A stretch of DNA of 64,000 nt from assembly GCF_030845995.1 (NCBI RefSeq), contig NZ_CP132719.1, forward strand, positions 310,001 through 374,000. Reading direction: 5' to 3'. A program made the translations under genes and the position numbers. The stretch is from Geothrix sp. 21YS21S-4. GTDB taxonomy: Bacteria; Acidobacteriota; Holophagae; Holophagales; Holophagaceae. The notes below the pieces were generated by a model. It was not told the DNA's origin and did no database searches. It saw only the letters and a list, made by a program, of their open reading frames with translations. This document shows positions 36,127 to 44,937 of the stretch, piece after piece. Each line of letters opens with the position of its first letter. Positions within the stretch are counted from its first letter, which is position 1.

Positions 36127-37404
36127 GTGAGAATTAGAGTATTATATATTGATGGAGATGGGCCTTTTGGAGGAGCCTCGCGAAGCCTTTTTGAGGCCGT
36201 ACGTGCCTTATCTGTTGAAGCAGTAGAACCTTATTTTATCGCAGCACACGGAACAGCATTTGATTTTTATAAATTGGTAGCGAAGGATGCTATTAATACT
36301 CATGGATTGACAAAATTTGATAATACCCGATACGGCTTCTATCGTGGATTACGCTGGTTAGTGCTGCTACGTGAACTGGCTTATATTCCCCTATCAATCG
36401 TCGCAGTTTTTAGAGCATATTTCCGATGGGAGAAGGTCGATTTAATTCATGTTAACGAGTTTGTTTATATATTCCCCGCTTTATTGGCAAAGATTTTATT
36501 TCGCGTTCCTTTGGTTGTTCATATTCGGTCTGTGGTAGAGTCAGGGCATGGGCTGAAGAGGACAAAATGGCTCAATAGGGTATTGGCGAAGCAGGCAGAA
36601 GTGGTAATAGCTATTGATGAAAATACACGGGCTTCGATTCCACCGCATATGAAAGTTGAGGTTATTCATAATTCCTTCACTCCAAAATATATGCTTGAAT
36701 CTGATCTAGTTTTTGAGGAAAAACTGAAAAAATTGCGTTCGAGTTCTCTAAAAGTGGGATTTGTTGGCAACTTACATCATTCTAAGGGAATATTTGATCT
36801 CCTGGACGCCGCGCGAATTCTTAAGAGCCAGAAAGTTGATGTCGAATTTCTTATTGTAGGTTGGGTCACCATCCCAGATACAGGTCTCAAGGCTTGGTTA
36901 TTATCAAGAGCGGGACTGGCTCAAAATGTTCAGAGGGAGTTGGAAAATCGAATAATTCAATATGATATGAATGATTATTTCCATCTGCTTGGAGGGACCA
37001 AGGATATTCAGCGTGTTTACGAGGGTATTGATGTAATTGCTTTCCCTTCGCATTACGATGCGCCCGGAAGACCTGTTTTTGAGGCGGCTTTTTCGTATGT
37101 GCCAGCGATCGTTGCTGTGAATCAGCCGCAGGCTGATACATTGGTCCATGGGGAAACAGGGCTAGCGATTCCTGCAAGAGATCCGGAACAATTGGCAGCT
37201 GCGATTAGATATTTTTCTGAAAATCCTGAAGAAGTGATTCGCATGGGAAATAATGCCAAGGCCCTAGCAGAAGAAAATTTTGAGCCCCTAAAAAATGCCA
37301 ACCAATTGCTTGAAATTTACAAACATCTTGTCTTTTTTGGGGAGAAGGGGGCGAAGAGCGATATCACTCTTGCTTCAGGTGGAAAAAATGACGATGATTT
37401 GTAA
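36127..37404 (+). CDS. Glycosyltransferase family 4 (GT-B)
   Basis: A 425-residue GT-B glycosyltransferase, probably adding one sugar to the lipid-linked repeat unit on the cytoplasmic side. The glycine-rich N-terminal GPFGGASRSLFEAVRAL, the hinge KVGFVGNLHHSKGIFDLLDAA and the C-terminal GIDVIAFPSHYDAPGRPVFEAA (donor-binding E-x7-E type region) match GT4. GTG 36127 is the best start. The gene is strongly AT-rich compared with the flanking chromosome. An 88-bp AT-rich gap separates it from wbpE. Donor and acceptor are unknown. Confidence 0.85.
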   Translation: MRIRVLYIDGDGPFGGASRSLFEAVRALSVEAVEPYFIAAHGTAFDFYKLVAKDAINTHGLTKFDNTRYGFYRGLRWLVLLRELAYIPLSIVAVFRAYFRWEKVDLIHVNEFVYIFPALLAKILFRVPLVVHIRSVVESGHGLKRTKWLNRVLAKQAEVVIAIDENTRASIPPHMKVEVIHNSFTPKYMLESDLVFEEKLKKLRSSSLKVGFVGNLHHSKGIFDLLDAARILKSQKVDVEFLIVGWVTIPDTGLKAWLLSRAGLAQNVQRELENRIIQYDMNDYFHLLGGTKDIQRVYEGIDVIAFPSHYDAPGRPVFEAAFSYVPAIVAVNQPQADTLVHGETGLAIPARDPEQLAAAIRYFSENPEEVIRMGNNAKALAEENFEPLKNANQLLEIYKHLVFFGEKGAKSDITLASGGKNDDDL

Positions 37405-37440
37405 TCATGGTGGAGTGTGATTAATAGAAAGGAGAGTAAT

Positions 37441-38502
37441 ATGAGAATGAGGGATCTGGCTTTCAATCGAGAGATCTGCTTGGGAGGGCGAAAATTGGGG
37501 CAAACTGCCCCCATTTTTATAATTGCCGAAGCTGGGGTAAATCATGGAGGGAACCTTGCAAGTGCGAGGGAATTAATTGAGATTGCACAAGATGCGGGGG
37601 CAGATGCGGTTAAATTTCAGTTCTTTAAGGCCAATGAATTAATCGTTCCCGGGGTCGAAAAGGCGCCCTATCAGTTGGAAACTACGGGTTCGGGAGAAAC
37701 CCAATATGAGATGCTGAGAAAATTAGAGCTTTCAATTGAACAAACGGCCAATCTCCAATCAATATGTAAACAAATTGGGATCACCTTTTTAACCACTCCA
37801 TTTGATGAAGTGAGCCTTGCAGAACTTGATAGGTTGGATATGCCTGCCTATAAAATTGCTTCCACGGACATTACTAATCTTCCATATCTCCGAAGGGTGG
37901 CTCAGAAGGGTAAGCCAATGCTACTGTCCACTGGCATGGCTTATCAGGCTGAAGTAGATCTAGCGCTCACCGAAATTCATCCATTTAATCGAGATGTTGT
38001 TTTGCTCCAGTGTACAGCAAATTATCCTATCCAAGATGATGAGGCAAATTTAGCGGTTCTCGATACCTTTAGGGAATCCTATGACATCCTTCTTGGTTAT
38101 TCCGACCACACTCAAGGAATTGGGGCTGCTCCCTTTGCCATCCCATTTGGAGTGAAGGTAATCGAGAAACATTTCACTCTTGACAAGTCTTTAGCTGGGC
38201 CAGATCATCGCGCATCTCTCGATCCCGATGAATTTAAGGCTTTTGTGACCATGGTACGCAGAGTTGAAACTTATTTGGGTAGTGCAATTAAAATGCCCAA
38301 TTTATCTGAATTGCAGACGAGAAAAGCTCTTCAAAAAGCAATGGTTGCTAGCAGGGATATCGCTCAAGGGGAGATCCTGACGGAGAATAACCTGAAAGCA
38401 ATGCGAACTGGAGGAAAAGGGATCTCTCCGGCCTATTATCATAATATTATGGGCCAAAAAACCCGGCAGGCTTTCCGTAAAGGTGACATCATCGAGCTAT
38501 GA
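37441..38502 (+). CDS. neuB: NeuB-family nonulosonic acid synthase
   Basis: A 353-residue synthase condensing phosphoenolpyruvate with a six-carbon amino sugar to form a nine-carbon acid (sialic, legionaminic or pseudaminic type). TIM-barrel landmarks: IIAEAGVNHGGNL (about 27-39), DAVKFQFFK (55-63), TTPFD, YKIAS, LGYSDHT and VIEKHFTLD. The C-terminal SAF/antifreeze-like domain spans about 285-350 (RDIAQGEILTENNL). ATG 37441 follows GGAGAG. The exact sugar is unclear because NeuC/LegG-type precursor genes are absent here. Its stop overlaps the next start (ATGA). Confidence 0.9.
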   Translation: MRMRDLAFNREICLGGRKLGQTAPIFIIAEAGVNHGGNLASARELIEIAQDAGADAVKFQFFKANELIVPGVEKAPYQLETTGSGETQYEMLRKLELSIEQTANLQSICKQIGITFLTTPFDEVSLAELDRLDMPAYKIASTDITNLPYLRRVAQKGKPMLLSTGMAYQAEVDLALTEIHPFNRDVVLLQCTANYPIQDDEANLAVLDTFRESYDILLGYSDHTQGIGAAPFAIPFGVKVIEKHFTLDKSLAGPDHRASLDPDEFKAFVTMVRRVETYLGSAIKMPNLSELQTRKALQKAMVASRDIAQGEILTENNLKAMRTGGKGISPAYYHNIMGQKTRQAFRKGDIIEL

Positions 38503-39107
38503 GTGAAACTGTTTTGGTTGGAGCTGGAGGGCACGCCCGTGTCGTACTTACGACCTTACGCCTGAACGGCGTAAGGGTTGTAGGCATTTATGACGATGTT
38601 TCTCGCGGCGATCAGGAGTACATTTTGGGGGTTCCGGTCGTAGGTGGGCTTCATCAAGTTCCTACAGATGCCAATGTAATCCTAGCTTGTGGTGATATTG
38701 CCAGTCGAGCGAATTTTGCCGAACGATTTGCAAACCAGTTAGATTTAACCCCTATCATTCATCCTAGTGCCATTCTGGAGGCTGGTATTATACTGGGAGA
38801 CTATGTTCAGATTATGGGAGGGACCGTGATAAATGCGGGTGCGCAAATTGGGCGAGGGACACTGATTAATACGGGAGCGGTGATTGAACACGAGGCTGTA
38901 GTGGGAGAATTCTGCCATGTTTCCATAAACGCAGTTCTATGCGGGCGCGCAAAACTTGGGGATAGATGTTTCCTCGGGGCGGGGGCGGTGGTGCGGGACT
39001 GTGTATCTATCGCAGCTGGAGTGACGGTGGGTATCAACGGCGCCGTCACTAGAGATATTATAGAAGCTGGTATATATGCTGGAGTCCCAGCAAGGAAAAT
39101 TAAATGA
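38499..39107 (+). CDS. NeuD/PerB/PglD-family sugar N-acetyltransferase
   Basis: A 202-residue acyltransferase with an N-terminal Rossmann-like subdomain (VLVGAGGHARVVLTTLRLNGV) and a C-terminal left-handed beta-helix (ILGDYVQIMGGTVINAGAQIGRGTLINTGAVIEHE; His150-region acid/base style). Such enzymes acetylate amino groups of UDP-, GDP- or CMP-linked sugars. Two roles fit: GDP-perosamine N-acetyltransferase (PerB), given the perosamine synthase two genes later, or a NeuD-like sialate O-acetyltransferase beside neuB. Four-base overlaps on both sides show tight coupling. Confidence 0.85.
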   Translation: MSETVLVGAGGHARVVLTTLRLNGVRVVGIYDDVSRGDQEYILGVPVVGGLHQVPTDANVILACGDIASRANFAERFANQLDLTPIIHPSAILEAGIILGDYVQIMGGTVINAGAQIGRGTLINTGAVIEHEAVVGEFCHVSINAVLCGRAKLGDRCFLGAGAVVRDCVSIAAGVTVGINGAVTRDIIEAGIYAGVPARKIK

Positions 39108-39985
39108 TTTTTGTTTCTACATCATGTGTTCGGGCGCGTAAAATTGATGAAGCGGTTATTTTTCTAGCTGAAGCGGGATTCACGAACATTGAACTGAGCG
39201 GAGGGACGCAATATTATCCGTCTTGGAAGAATGATTTACTCAAACTTGCTCGATTATACAATCTTACCTATCGGTGCCATAATTATTTCCCCCCCCCGGA
39301 ACGCCACTTCGTTCTCAATATGGCGTCGCAGGATCAGAACCTTCGTCAACGCAGTATTGCATTTCATTTGGATGCGATTAGACATGCCGCTGACCTCGGC
39401 TCTGATACTTATTCCTATCATGCGGGATTCTATGTGGAAATTCAGCCGAATGAGATCGGTAAACCATTGGATGCTCGTACGGCAGCATCTACAGAATTAG
39501 CTGAATTACTTTATTTCCAAGGTCATGAGCGTGTTGCAAGAGAGGGGGAGCGCTTGGGAGTCCGACTGTTTATTGAGAACAATGTTTTGGGCCGGGCGAA
39601 TTTCATTACCTTTCAAGTGATCCCCTTTATGCTATTGACTTGGGAGGATGCTGAACGTCTACGCGCTAAGTACTCTTTCGACCTTCTTGTGGACTTGGCT
39701 CACCTAAAGGTTACTTGCGGTTCTCTGGGATTAGATTTTCAGGCCCAAGCACGGCGCTTCCTGACAGAAGCGGAATATGTTCATATTAGCGACAATGATG
39801 GATTCGAGGATACTAACGATGGTTTACTATCCGAATCGGATGTCCTCGAAGTTCTCGCAAAAACGCGATTTCTCTCTCGTCATATCACGCTCGAAGTTTA
39901 TAGGGACCTTCCGACCATTAGTCATTCTCATAGACTGGTCGAAGGTCTGGACTGCCCTCCCCCGCACGGAGTCATCTCTCGATGA
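39104..39985 (+). CDS. TIM-barrel sugar isomerase/epimerase-like protein
   Basis: A 293-residue member of the xylose isomerase-like TIM-barrel superfamily (AP endonuclease 2 family). Metal ligands of the fold are apparent: His in TYSYHAGFYVE, Glu in LFIENNVL, Asp-His in DLAHLKVTCG, His in YVHISDNDG and Glu in ITLEVYRD. It is locked between the acetyltransferase and the perosamine synthase by four-base overlaps, so a role on a sugar intermediate is likely. I know no characterised O-antigen enzyme of exactly this type; it might supply an epimer for the NeuB-type synthase. Confidence 0.75.
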   Translation: MIFVSTSCVRARKIDEAVIFLAEAGFTNIELSGGTQYYPSWKNDLLKLARLYNLTYRCHNYFPPPERHFVLNMASQDQNLRQRSIAFHLDAIRHAADLGSDTYSYHAGFYVEIQPNEIGKPLDARTAASTELAELLYFQGHERVAREGERLGVRLFIENNVLGRANFITFQVIPFMLLTWEDAERLRAKYSFDLLVDLAHLKVTCGSLGLDFQAQARRFLTEAEYVHISDNDGFEDTNDGLLSESDVLEVLAKTRFLSRHITLEVYRDLPTISHSHRLVEGLDCPPPHGVISR

Positions 39986-41073
39986 AATACCCGATTTATT
40001 TACCAGAAATTACCACTCGGGAGAAGGAACTTGTCCTCGAGTGCCTCGACAGTACCTGGATCTCATCTCGAGGACGCTTCATTGAAGAGTTTGAACGACG
40101 GGTGGCCGAGTATGTGGGAGTTCGCCATGCTATCGCGGTCATGAATGGAACTGTGGCGCTTCATCTGGCCGTCCTAGCTGCTGGGATTGGCCCTGGCGAC
40201 GAGGTGATTCTGCCCGATTTTACATATATCGCCAGCGCGAATGCAGTGCGCTATGCAGGGGCTGTTCCAGTGTTAGCGGATGTTGATCCCGAAACGTGGA
40301 ATATGGGTGTTGAGCAAATTTTGCCGTGCCTCACTCCGCGTACCAAGGCGATCATGACAGTCGACGTATATGGGATGCCGCCGGATATGGATCCCATCCT
40401 TAAGCTTGCGAGGCAGCGTGATCTCGTAGTCATTGAGGATGCCGCAGAATCTTTGGGGGCTGAATATCGTAATCGCAGGGCGGGGAATCTGGGCAATATC
40501 GGAGTGTTGAGCTTTTTCGGAAACAAGACCATTACCACTGGCGAGGGCGGGATGGTTGTCACGGATGACGACCATTCCGCCGGCGTCATTCGTCAACTCA
40601 GGAACCAGGGGAATTCAGAGACGACTCGCTACTTCCATGATCTCCTAGGGTTCAATTATAGGATGACTAACATTCAGGCCGCCATAGGTTGCGCTCAGAT
40701 GGAGAGGTTGAACCGAATCTTGGAAAGGAAGCGAGAGATCCAGGACCTTTACCGCGAGAATCTGGAGGAATGGTTCACCTTCCAGCGGATCGAAGAGGGT
40801 TGCCGCTCATCCCACTGGATGGTGAGTCTCATGGCTCGGGATGCAGGGACTCGTGAACGCGTTATGTTGGGACTGAATCGCGCGGGAATTGAGACGCGAC
40901 CCTTCTTCCTGCCGGTCCACTCCATGCCTTTCTACCCCAGCCAGGAGGACTCGCCGGTGACGGTGGATATTTCTTCGCGGGGCTTCAACCTTCCCTCCTA
41001 TCACTTACTTCGGGACGAGGATGTCCTTGAGATCTGCAAAGAAGTCCGTATTTGCGCCGGAGCAACCTCATGA
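39982..41073 (+). CDS. per: GDP-perosamine synthase (DegT family aminotransferase)
   Basis: A 363-residue PLP enzyme converting GDP-4-keto-6-deoxymannose to GDP-perosamine. The match to Per/RfbE is close: the N-terminal [39 protein letters not shown], Asp153 in [12 protein letters not shown], and PLP Lys182 in [15 protein letters not shown]. The GDP-mannose 4,6-dehydratase gene follows with overlap (ATGA), which strongly supports this substrate. Codons shift from AT-rich at the start towards GC-rich near the end. A LegC/PseC-type aminotransferase is the less likely alternative. Confidence 0.88.
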   Translation: MKYPIYLPEITTREKELVLECLDSTWISSRGRFIEEFERRVAEYVGVRHAIAVMNGTVALHLAVLAAGIGPGDEVILPDFTYIASANAVRYAGAVPVLADVDPETWNMGVEQILPCLTPRTKAIMTVDVYGMPPDMDPILKLARQRDLVVIEDAAESLGAEYRNRRAGNLGNIGVLSFFGNKTITTGEGGMVVTDDDHSAGVIRQLRNQGNSETTRYFHDLLGFNYRMTNIQAAIGCAQMERLNRILERKREIQDLYRENLEEWFTFQRIEEGCRSSHWMVSLMARDAGTRERVMLGLNRAGIETRPFFLPVHSMPFYPSQEDSPVTVDISSRGFNLPSYHLLRDEDVLEICKEVRICAGATS

Positions 41074-42098
41074 GTAAAAAGGCATTTATTACAGGTATTA
41101 CCGGACAAGATGGGTCGTACCTTGCCGAGTTGTTGCTTGAAAAGGGATATGAGGTTCATGGCCTCGCACGGCGATCCAGCCTGGAGGTGAAGCTACGGAT
41201 TGATCATCTGCTCCAGGATATCCACGAAAAGGGGAATCGATTCTTTGTTCACTACGGCGATATGACGGATTCTTCAAATCTCGTCCGACTGCTACAGGAG
41301 TTGCAACCCGACGAGATCTACAATCTGGCCGCGCAGAGCCATGTTCGCGTCTCCTTTGAGACGCCCGAGTACACGGCCAACGCGGATGCGATAGGAACCC
41401 TCCGACTTCTCGAGGCAATCAGAATCCTCAAAATGCAGAATTCCGTGAAGTTCTACCAAGCTTCTACGAGCGAGCTGTACGGTAAAGTGGACGAGACTCC
41501 GCAGCGGGAGACCACACGGTTCTATCCCAGGAGTCCCTACGGGGTGGCCAAGCTCTATGCCTACTGGGCCACGGTGAATTATCGGGAGGCCTATGACATC
41601 TTCGCTTCCAACGGAATCTTGTTCAATCATGAATCTCCACGACGCGGCGACAGCTTCGTGACTCAAAAAATTGCTCTAGGGGTGCGCGACATCGTACAGG
41701 GCAAGCGGGATCGAATCTATATGGGGAACATCTATGCTAAGCGGGATTGGGGCTATGCTCCCGATTATGTGGAGGCCATGTGGATGATGCTCCAGCATGA
41801 CCGTCCGGATGATTTTGTCGTGGCGACGGGGGAGACCCACACAGTAAAGGAGTTTATCGAGAAGTGCTTCGCCTTTACTGGGAAAAGCCTTGCCTGGGAA
41901 GGGGAGGGAGTAGAAGAGAAGGCTATTGATACCTCCACCGGAAGAAGTGTGATCCTGATCGACCCGTGGTACTTCCGCCCGACTGAAGTTGACCTTCTTG
42001 TCGGTGATCCTACAAAGATTCAGCAAAAACTCGGCTGGCGGCCCAAAGTAAAATTCGACGGTTTGGTCGAGATCATGATGAGAGAGGTGCTGAAGTAA
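41070..42098 (+). CDS. gmd: GDP-mannose 4,6-dehydratase
   Basis: A 342-residue extended short-chain dehydrogenase making GDP-4-keto-6-deoxy-D-mannose. NAD motif [19 protein letters not shown] (residues 9-27), [15 protein letters not shown], the active site TSELYGKV with [10 protein letters not shown] (Tyr-x3-Lys), and [13 protein letters not shown], all diagnostic for GMD. ATG 41070 overlaps the per stop. No GDP-mannose-forming genes (manA/B/C) are in this window, so GDP-mannose must come from elsewhere. Confidence 0.95.
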   Translation: MSKKAFITGITGQDGSYLAELLLEKGYEVHGLARRSSLEVKLRIDHLLQDIHEKGNRFFVHYGDMTDSSNLVRLLQELQPDEIYNLAAQSHVRVSFETPEYTANADAIGTLRLLEAIRILKMQNSVKFYQASTSELYGKVDETPQRETTRFYPRSPYGVAKLYAYWATVNYREAYDIFASNGILFNHESPRRGDSFVTQKIALGVRDIVQGKRDRIYMGNIYAKRDWGYAPDYVEAMWMMLQHDRPDDFVVATGETHTVKEFIEKCFAFTGKSLAWEGEGVEEKAIDTSTGRSVILIDPWYFRPTEVDLLVGDPTKIQQKLGWRPKVKFDGLVEIMMREVLK

Positions 42099-42138
42099 GC
42101 ATGTCCATGAGTACAGTGTTTGCATAAGGATGTAGAAT

Positions 42139-42867
42139 ATGATCCATGGGAAGATAGTGTTGGCGGTTATTCCCGCGCGGGGCGGCAGCAAGGGATTACC
42201 AGGTAAAAATATTCGTCCGGTGGCGGGCAAGCCGTTACTGGCTTGGTCCATAGAAGCTGGGCTTCAAAGCCGCTATGTAGATTATCTAGTCGTCAGTACT
42301 GATTCTCCTGAGATTGCGGCGGTGGCAGAAAGCCATGGCGCTGAGGCCCCTTTTCTTCGTCCCGATAGCCTGGCCTCAGATACTGCCGGCCACGCGGAGG
42401 TGATGCTTCATGCCCTGGATTGGATGGAGGTGAACCGCAATGTCCAGGCAGATTATTTGGTGATGCTGGAGCCTACCAGTCCCTTGCGAGACGCGAAGGA
42501 TGTGGATCTGGCTCTCGAGGTCATTGAGGCTCGGCAAGAAAATGGAAGCTTGGTAGGTGTTTGCCGAACGGAAGCAGCCCATCCGGCTTTCCTTTGTCAG
42601 CTTGAGAACGGATTCGTCCGTCCGTTCAACAGTGAGCGTTTTGTCTTCAAGCGTAGACAGGAGCTTGATAATCTTTATTTTTTCGAGGGCTCCATCTACA
42701 TCTCAAAAGTATCCCTTTTTAGAACTCAGCGCTCTTTTTATCATGAATGGACTGTTCCGTTTGAAGTCCCCAAGTGGAAATCCTTTGAAGTAGACGATGT
42801 TGTTGATTTATTGCTAATTGAGCGTTTACTGGAGTTAAAACTGGCCCATTGCGAGGCCCTTAACTAG
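42139..42867 (+). CDS. neuA: CMP-nonulosonate cytidylyltransferase (NeuA/LegF/PtmB-like)
   Basis: A 242-residue CMP-sugar synthetase that activates the NeuB product with CTP. The nucleotide-binding motif IPARGGSKGLPGKNIRPVAGKPLLAW (about 11-36), VVSTDSPEIA and MLEPTSPLR are hallmarks. The C-terminal region DNLYFFEGSIYISKV and FEVDDVVDLLLIERLLE match the LegF/PtmB/SpsF-like short group rather than long animal-type enzymes. It is followed directly by a class III aminotransferase. The sugar specificity cannot be read from sequence. Confidence 0.88.
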   Translation: MIHGKIVLAVIPARGGSKGLPGKNIRPVAGKPLLAWSIEAGLQSRYVDYLVVSTDSPEIAAVAESHGAEAPFLRPDSLASDTAGHAEVMLHALDWMEVNRNVQADYLVMLEPTSPLRDAKDVDLALEVIEARQENGSLVGVCRTEAAHPAFLCQLENGFVRPFNSERFVFKRRQELDNLYFFEGSIYISKVSLFRTQRSFYHEWTVPFEVPKWKSFEVDDVVDLLLIERLLELKLAHCEALN

Positions 42868-42880
42868 GTTGGATGGGTAT

Positions 42881-44173
42881 ATGAATTATTCCCAGCGTTT
42901 GAATCGTGTTATTCCTGGTGGCGGACACACTTACAGCCGCGGCGATGATCAATATCCTTCTAATGCACCCCATATCCTACAGCGGGCCAAGGGGGCCTAT
43001 GTATGGGATCCAGACGGCAACCGCTATCTCGATTATGGCATGGCTCTCCGAGCGGTGACCATTGGTTATGGTTACGAGCCCGTCGTCATGGCTGCCATGG
43101 AGCAGGCGCTCTATGGCAATAACCTTACTCGCGCTTCGATAGTAGAGTTGGAGGCCGCAGAGGCCTTCTGCAACCTAATTCCTTCCGTAGAGATGGTCAA
43201 ATTTGGGAAGAACGGATCTACGGTTACTACAGCCGCAGTAAAGCTGGCACGCTCCTATACTGGCCGTTCCTTGGTGGCTATTTGCGCCCAGCATCCTTTC
43301 TTCTCTTATGACGACTGGTTTATCGGGGCCACGGCCCTTCCTAAAGGCGTTCCAGAAGCATTCCAGGAACTCACTAAGAAATTCAGTTACAATGACATCA
43401 CCTCCCTAAGCGCCCTTTTCGCAGAGAATCCTGGCCAGATTGCCTGCGTGATCCTCGAGCCTGCCGCGGCGGTACCTCCCAAGGATGGCTTTCTGCAGAA
43501 GGTACGAGATCTTTGCCACTTGAATGGAGCGGTGTTTATCCTTGACGAAATGATCACTGGCTTCCGGTTTCATCTTCAGGGAGCCCAGGTCTTATTCGAT
43601 GTTCAGCCGGATCTTTGTACCTTTGGCAAGGGTATGGCTAACGGTTTCTCTGTCGCGGCGCTTGCAGGTAAGCGCGAGATTATGGAGCTGGGCGGTATTA
43701 AGCAGGACGGAATGGAGCGTACTTTTCTGGTCAGTACCACCCATGGTGCGGAGATGTGCGGCATGGGCGCTCTATTAAAGACTATCCAGTGTTATAAGGA
43801 ATTGGGTGTCGTGGAGCACCTCTGGGCCTACGGCGAAAAGTTGGTGAACGGAATGAATGATGTGGCCAGAGAACTAGGCATCGAATCCGCTTTTCAAGTG
43901 GAGGGATATCCTTGCTCCCCCAATTACGTTACTCGGGACGCCAAGGGCGAGGTTTCCCTTGAATTCCGGACTCTATTTCACCAGGAGATGATTCGTAACA
44001 AGGTCTTGATTCCCTGGATGGCCTTGTGTTACCAGCATGGTAATGAGGAATTAGATCTTACCCTAACAGCGGTCCGCGCAAGCTTGCAGGTATATCGGAA
44101 GGCTTTGGAAGATGGTGTAGGGGGTTACTTAGAAGGCCGCGCTATCCGACCTGTGTTCCGTCGTTATAACTGA
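42881..44173 (+). CDS. Class III (GSA-aminomutase-like) aminotransferase in a sugar cluster
   Basis: A 430-residue PLP enzyme of the glutamate-1-semialdehyde aminomutase group. PLP Lys250 in CTFGKGMANGFSVAAL, Asp222 in FILDEMITGFRF, and the N-terminal RVIPGGGHTYSRGDDQYP typical of GSA-like enzymes. It is unlikely to be HemL: it sits between neuA and an amidase, in the middle of glycan genes, and the substrate-loop region NGSTVTTAAVKLAR differs from the usual HemL motif. I recall fusions of similar domains to SpsF-like cytidylyltransferases, which would support a glycan role. ATG 42881 is chosen; TTG 42869 is possible. Confidence 0.85.
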   Translation: MNYSQRLNRVIPGGGHTYSRGDDQYPSNAPHILQRAKGAYVWDPDGNRYLDYGMALRAVTIGYGYEPVVMAAMEQALYGNNLTRASIVELEAAEAFCNLIPSVEMVKFGKNGSTVTTAAVKLARSYTGRSLVAICAQHPFFSYDDWFIGATALPKGVPEAFQELTKKFSYNDITSLSALFAENPGQIACVILEPAAAVPPKDGFLQKVRDLCHLNGAVFILDEMITGFRFHLQGAQVLFDVQPDLCTFGKGMANGFSVAALAGKREIMELGGIKQDGMERTFLVSTTHGAEMCGMGALLKTIQCYKELGVVEHLWAYGEKLVNGMNDVARELGIESAFQVEGYPCSPNYVTRDAKGEVSLEFRTLFHQEMIRNKVLIPWMALCYQHGNEELDLTLTAVRASLQVYRKALEDGVGGYLEGRAIRPVFRRYN

Positions 44174-44184
44174 GGAGAGAGCGC

Positions 44185-44922
44185 TTGAGGATCGGTTTGG
44201 TCCAATTAGACACTGTCTGGGAGAAGCCCACAGATAGCAAGACACGCATTGAGAGGCTTCTGGATTCTACCCAAGGCCGCTTCGACCTTCTGGTATTTCC
44301 AGAGATGACGCTGACTGGTTTCTCCATGAAGCGTGAAAGGGCTACGCTTTCTGCTGAGGACCATACCTTCTTCAAGTCCTTGGCCGCCAGAACATCCTGC
44401 TTTGTTGTTTACGGAGGGGTGGAGGAAGATCAAAACCGTTTGATGGTGGTGGGGCCATCCGGCCGGCGCATGGGTTCCTATGCCAAGCGACATCTCTTCA
44501 GCCATGGAGGGGAAAAGGCAGTCTACCGACCCGGTTCGGGCCTCCTTACCCTTGACCTCGGCGGAGTGGAGGCCGGGTTTGCCATTTGTTACGACCTACG
44601 GTTCCCCTACGACTTCTGGGCCATGGCTGAACGCTGTCAAATGATGATTGTGATCGCCAACTGGCCGGAATCTCGACGTGAGCACTGGATGGCGCTGCTC
44701 CGTGCCCGAGCGATTGAGAACCAGGTTTTCATCGTGGGCGTGAACCGTGTTGGAAGAGATCCGGAATTGGCCTATAGTGGGGACTCCAGCGTCCATTCTC
44801 CTCTCGGCGAGATTCTCCTCCAATGTGGTAGTAAGGAAGGCGTTTATACGATAGAAATCGATCCTGCAGAGATTGCCCAAGTGCGAAGTCGGTTCAAGTT
44901 TATGGCTGACCGACTTGCTTAG
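44185..44922 (+). CDS. Nitrilase-superfamily amidase (omega-amidase-like)
   Basis: A 245-residue carbon-nitrogen hydrolase with the full catalytic triad: Glu40 in LVFPEMTLTGFS, Lys101 in YAKRHLFSHGGE, and Cys135 in AICYDLRFPYDFW. The closest pattern is the YafV/omega-amidase branch, which hydrolyses small amides such as alpha-ketoglutaramate. It starts at TTG 44185 behind GAGGAGAG, 11 bases after the class III aminotransferase, so the pair is probably co-translated. It might remove an amide formed in amino-sugar synthesis or recycle an amino donor; this is speculation. Confidence 0.85.
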   Translation: MRIGLVQLDTVWEKPTDSKTRIERLLDSTQGRFDLLVFPEMTLTGFSMKRERATLSAEDHTFFKSLAARTSCFVVYGGVEEDQNRLMVVGPSGRRMGSYAKRHLFSHGGEKAVYRPGSGLLTLDLGGVEAGFAICYDLRFPYDFWAMAERCQMMIVIANWPESRREHWMALLRARAIENQVFIVGVNRVGRDPELAYSGDSSVHSPLGEILLQCGSKEGVYTIEIDPAEIAQVRSRFKFMADRLA

Positions 44923-44937
44923 CCGAAAATTAATTTG

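Noticed and set aside
42881-44173. Calling the class III aminotransferase HemL (haem biosynthesis)
   Set aside because: Context is entirely sugar-nucleotide genes, it is paired with an amidase, and the substrate-loop motif differs from the usual HemL form.
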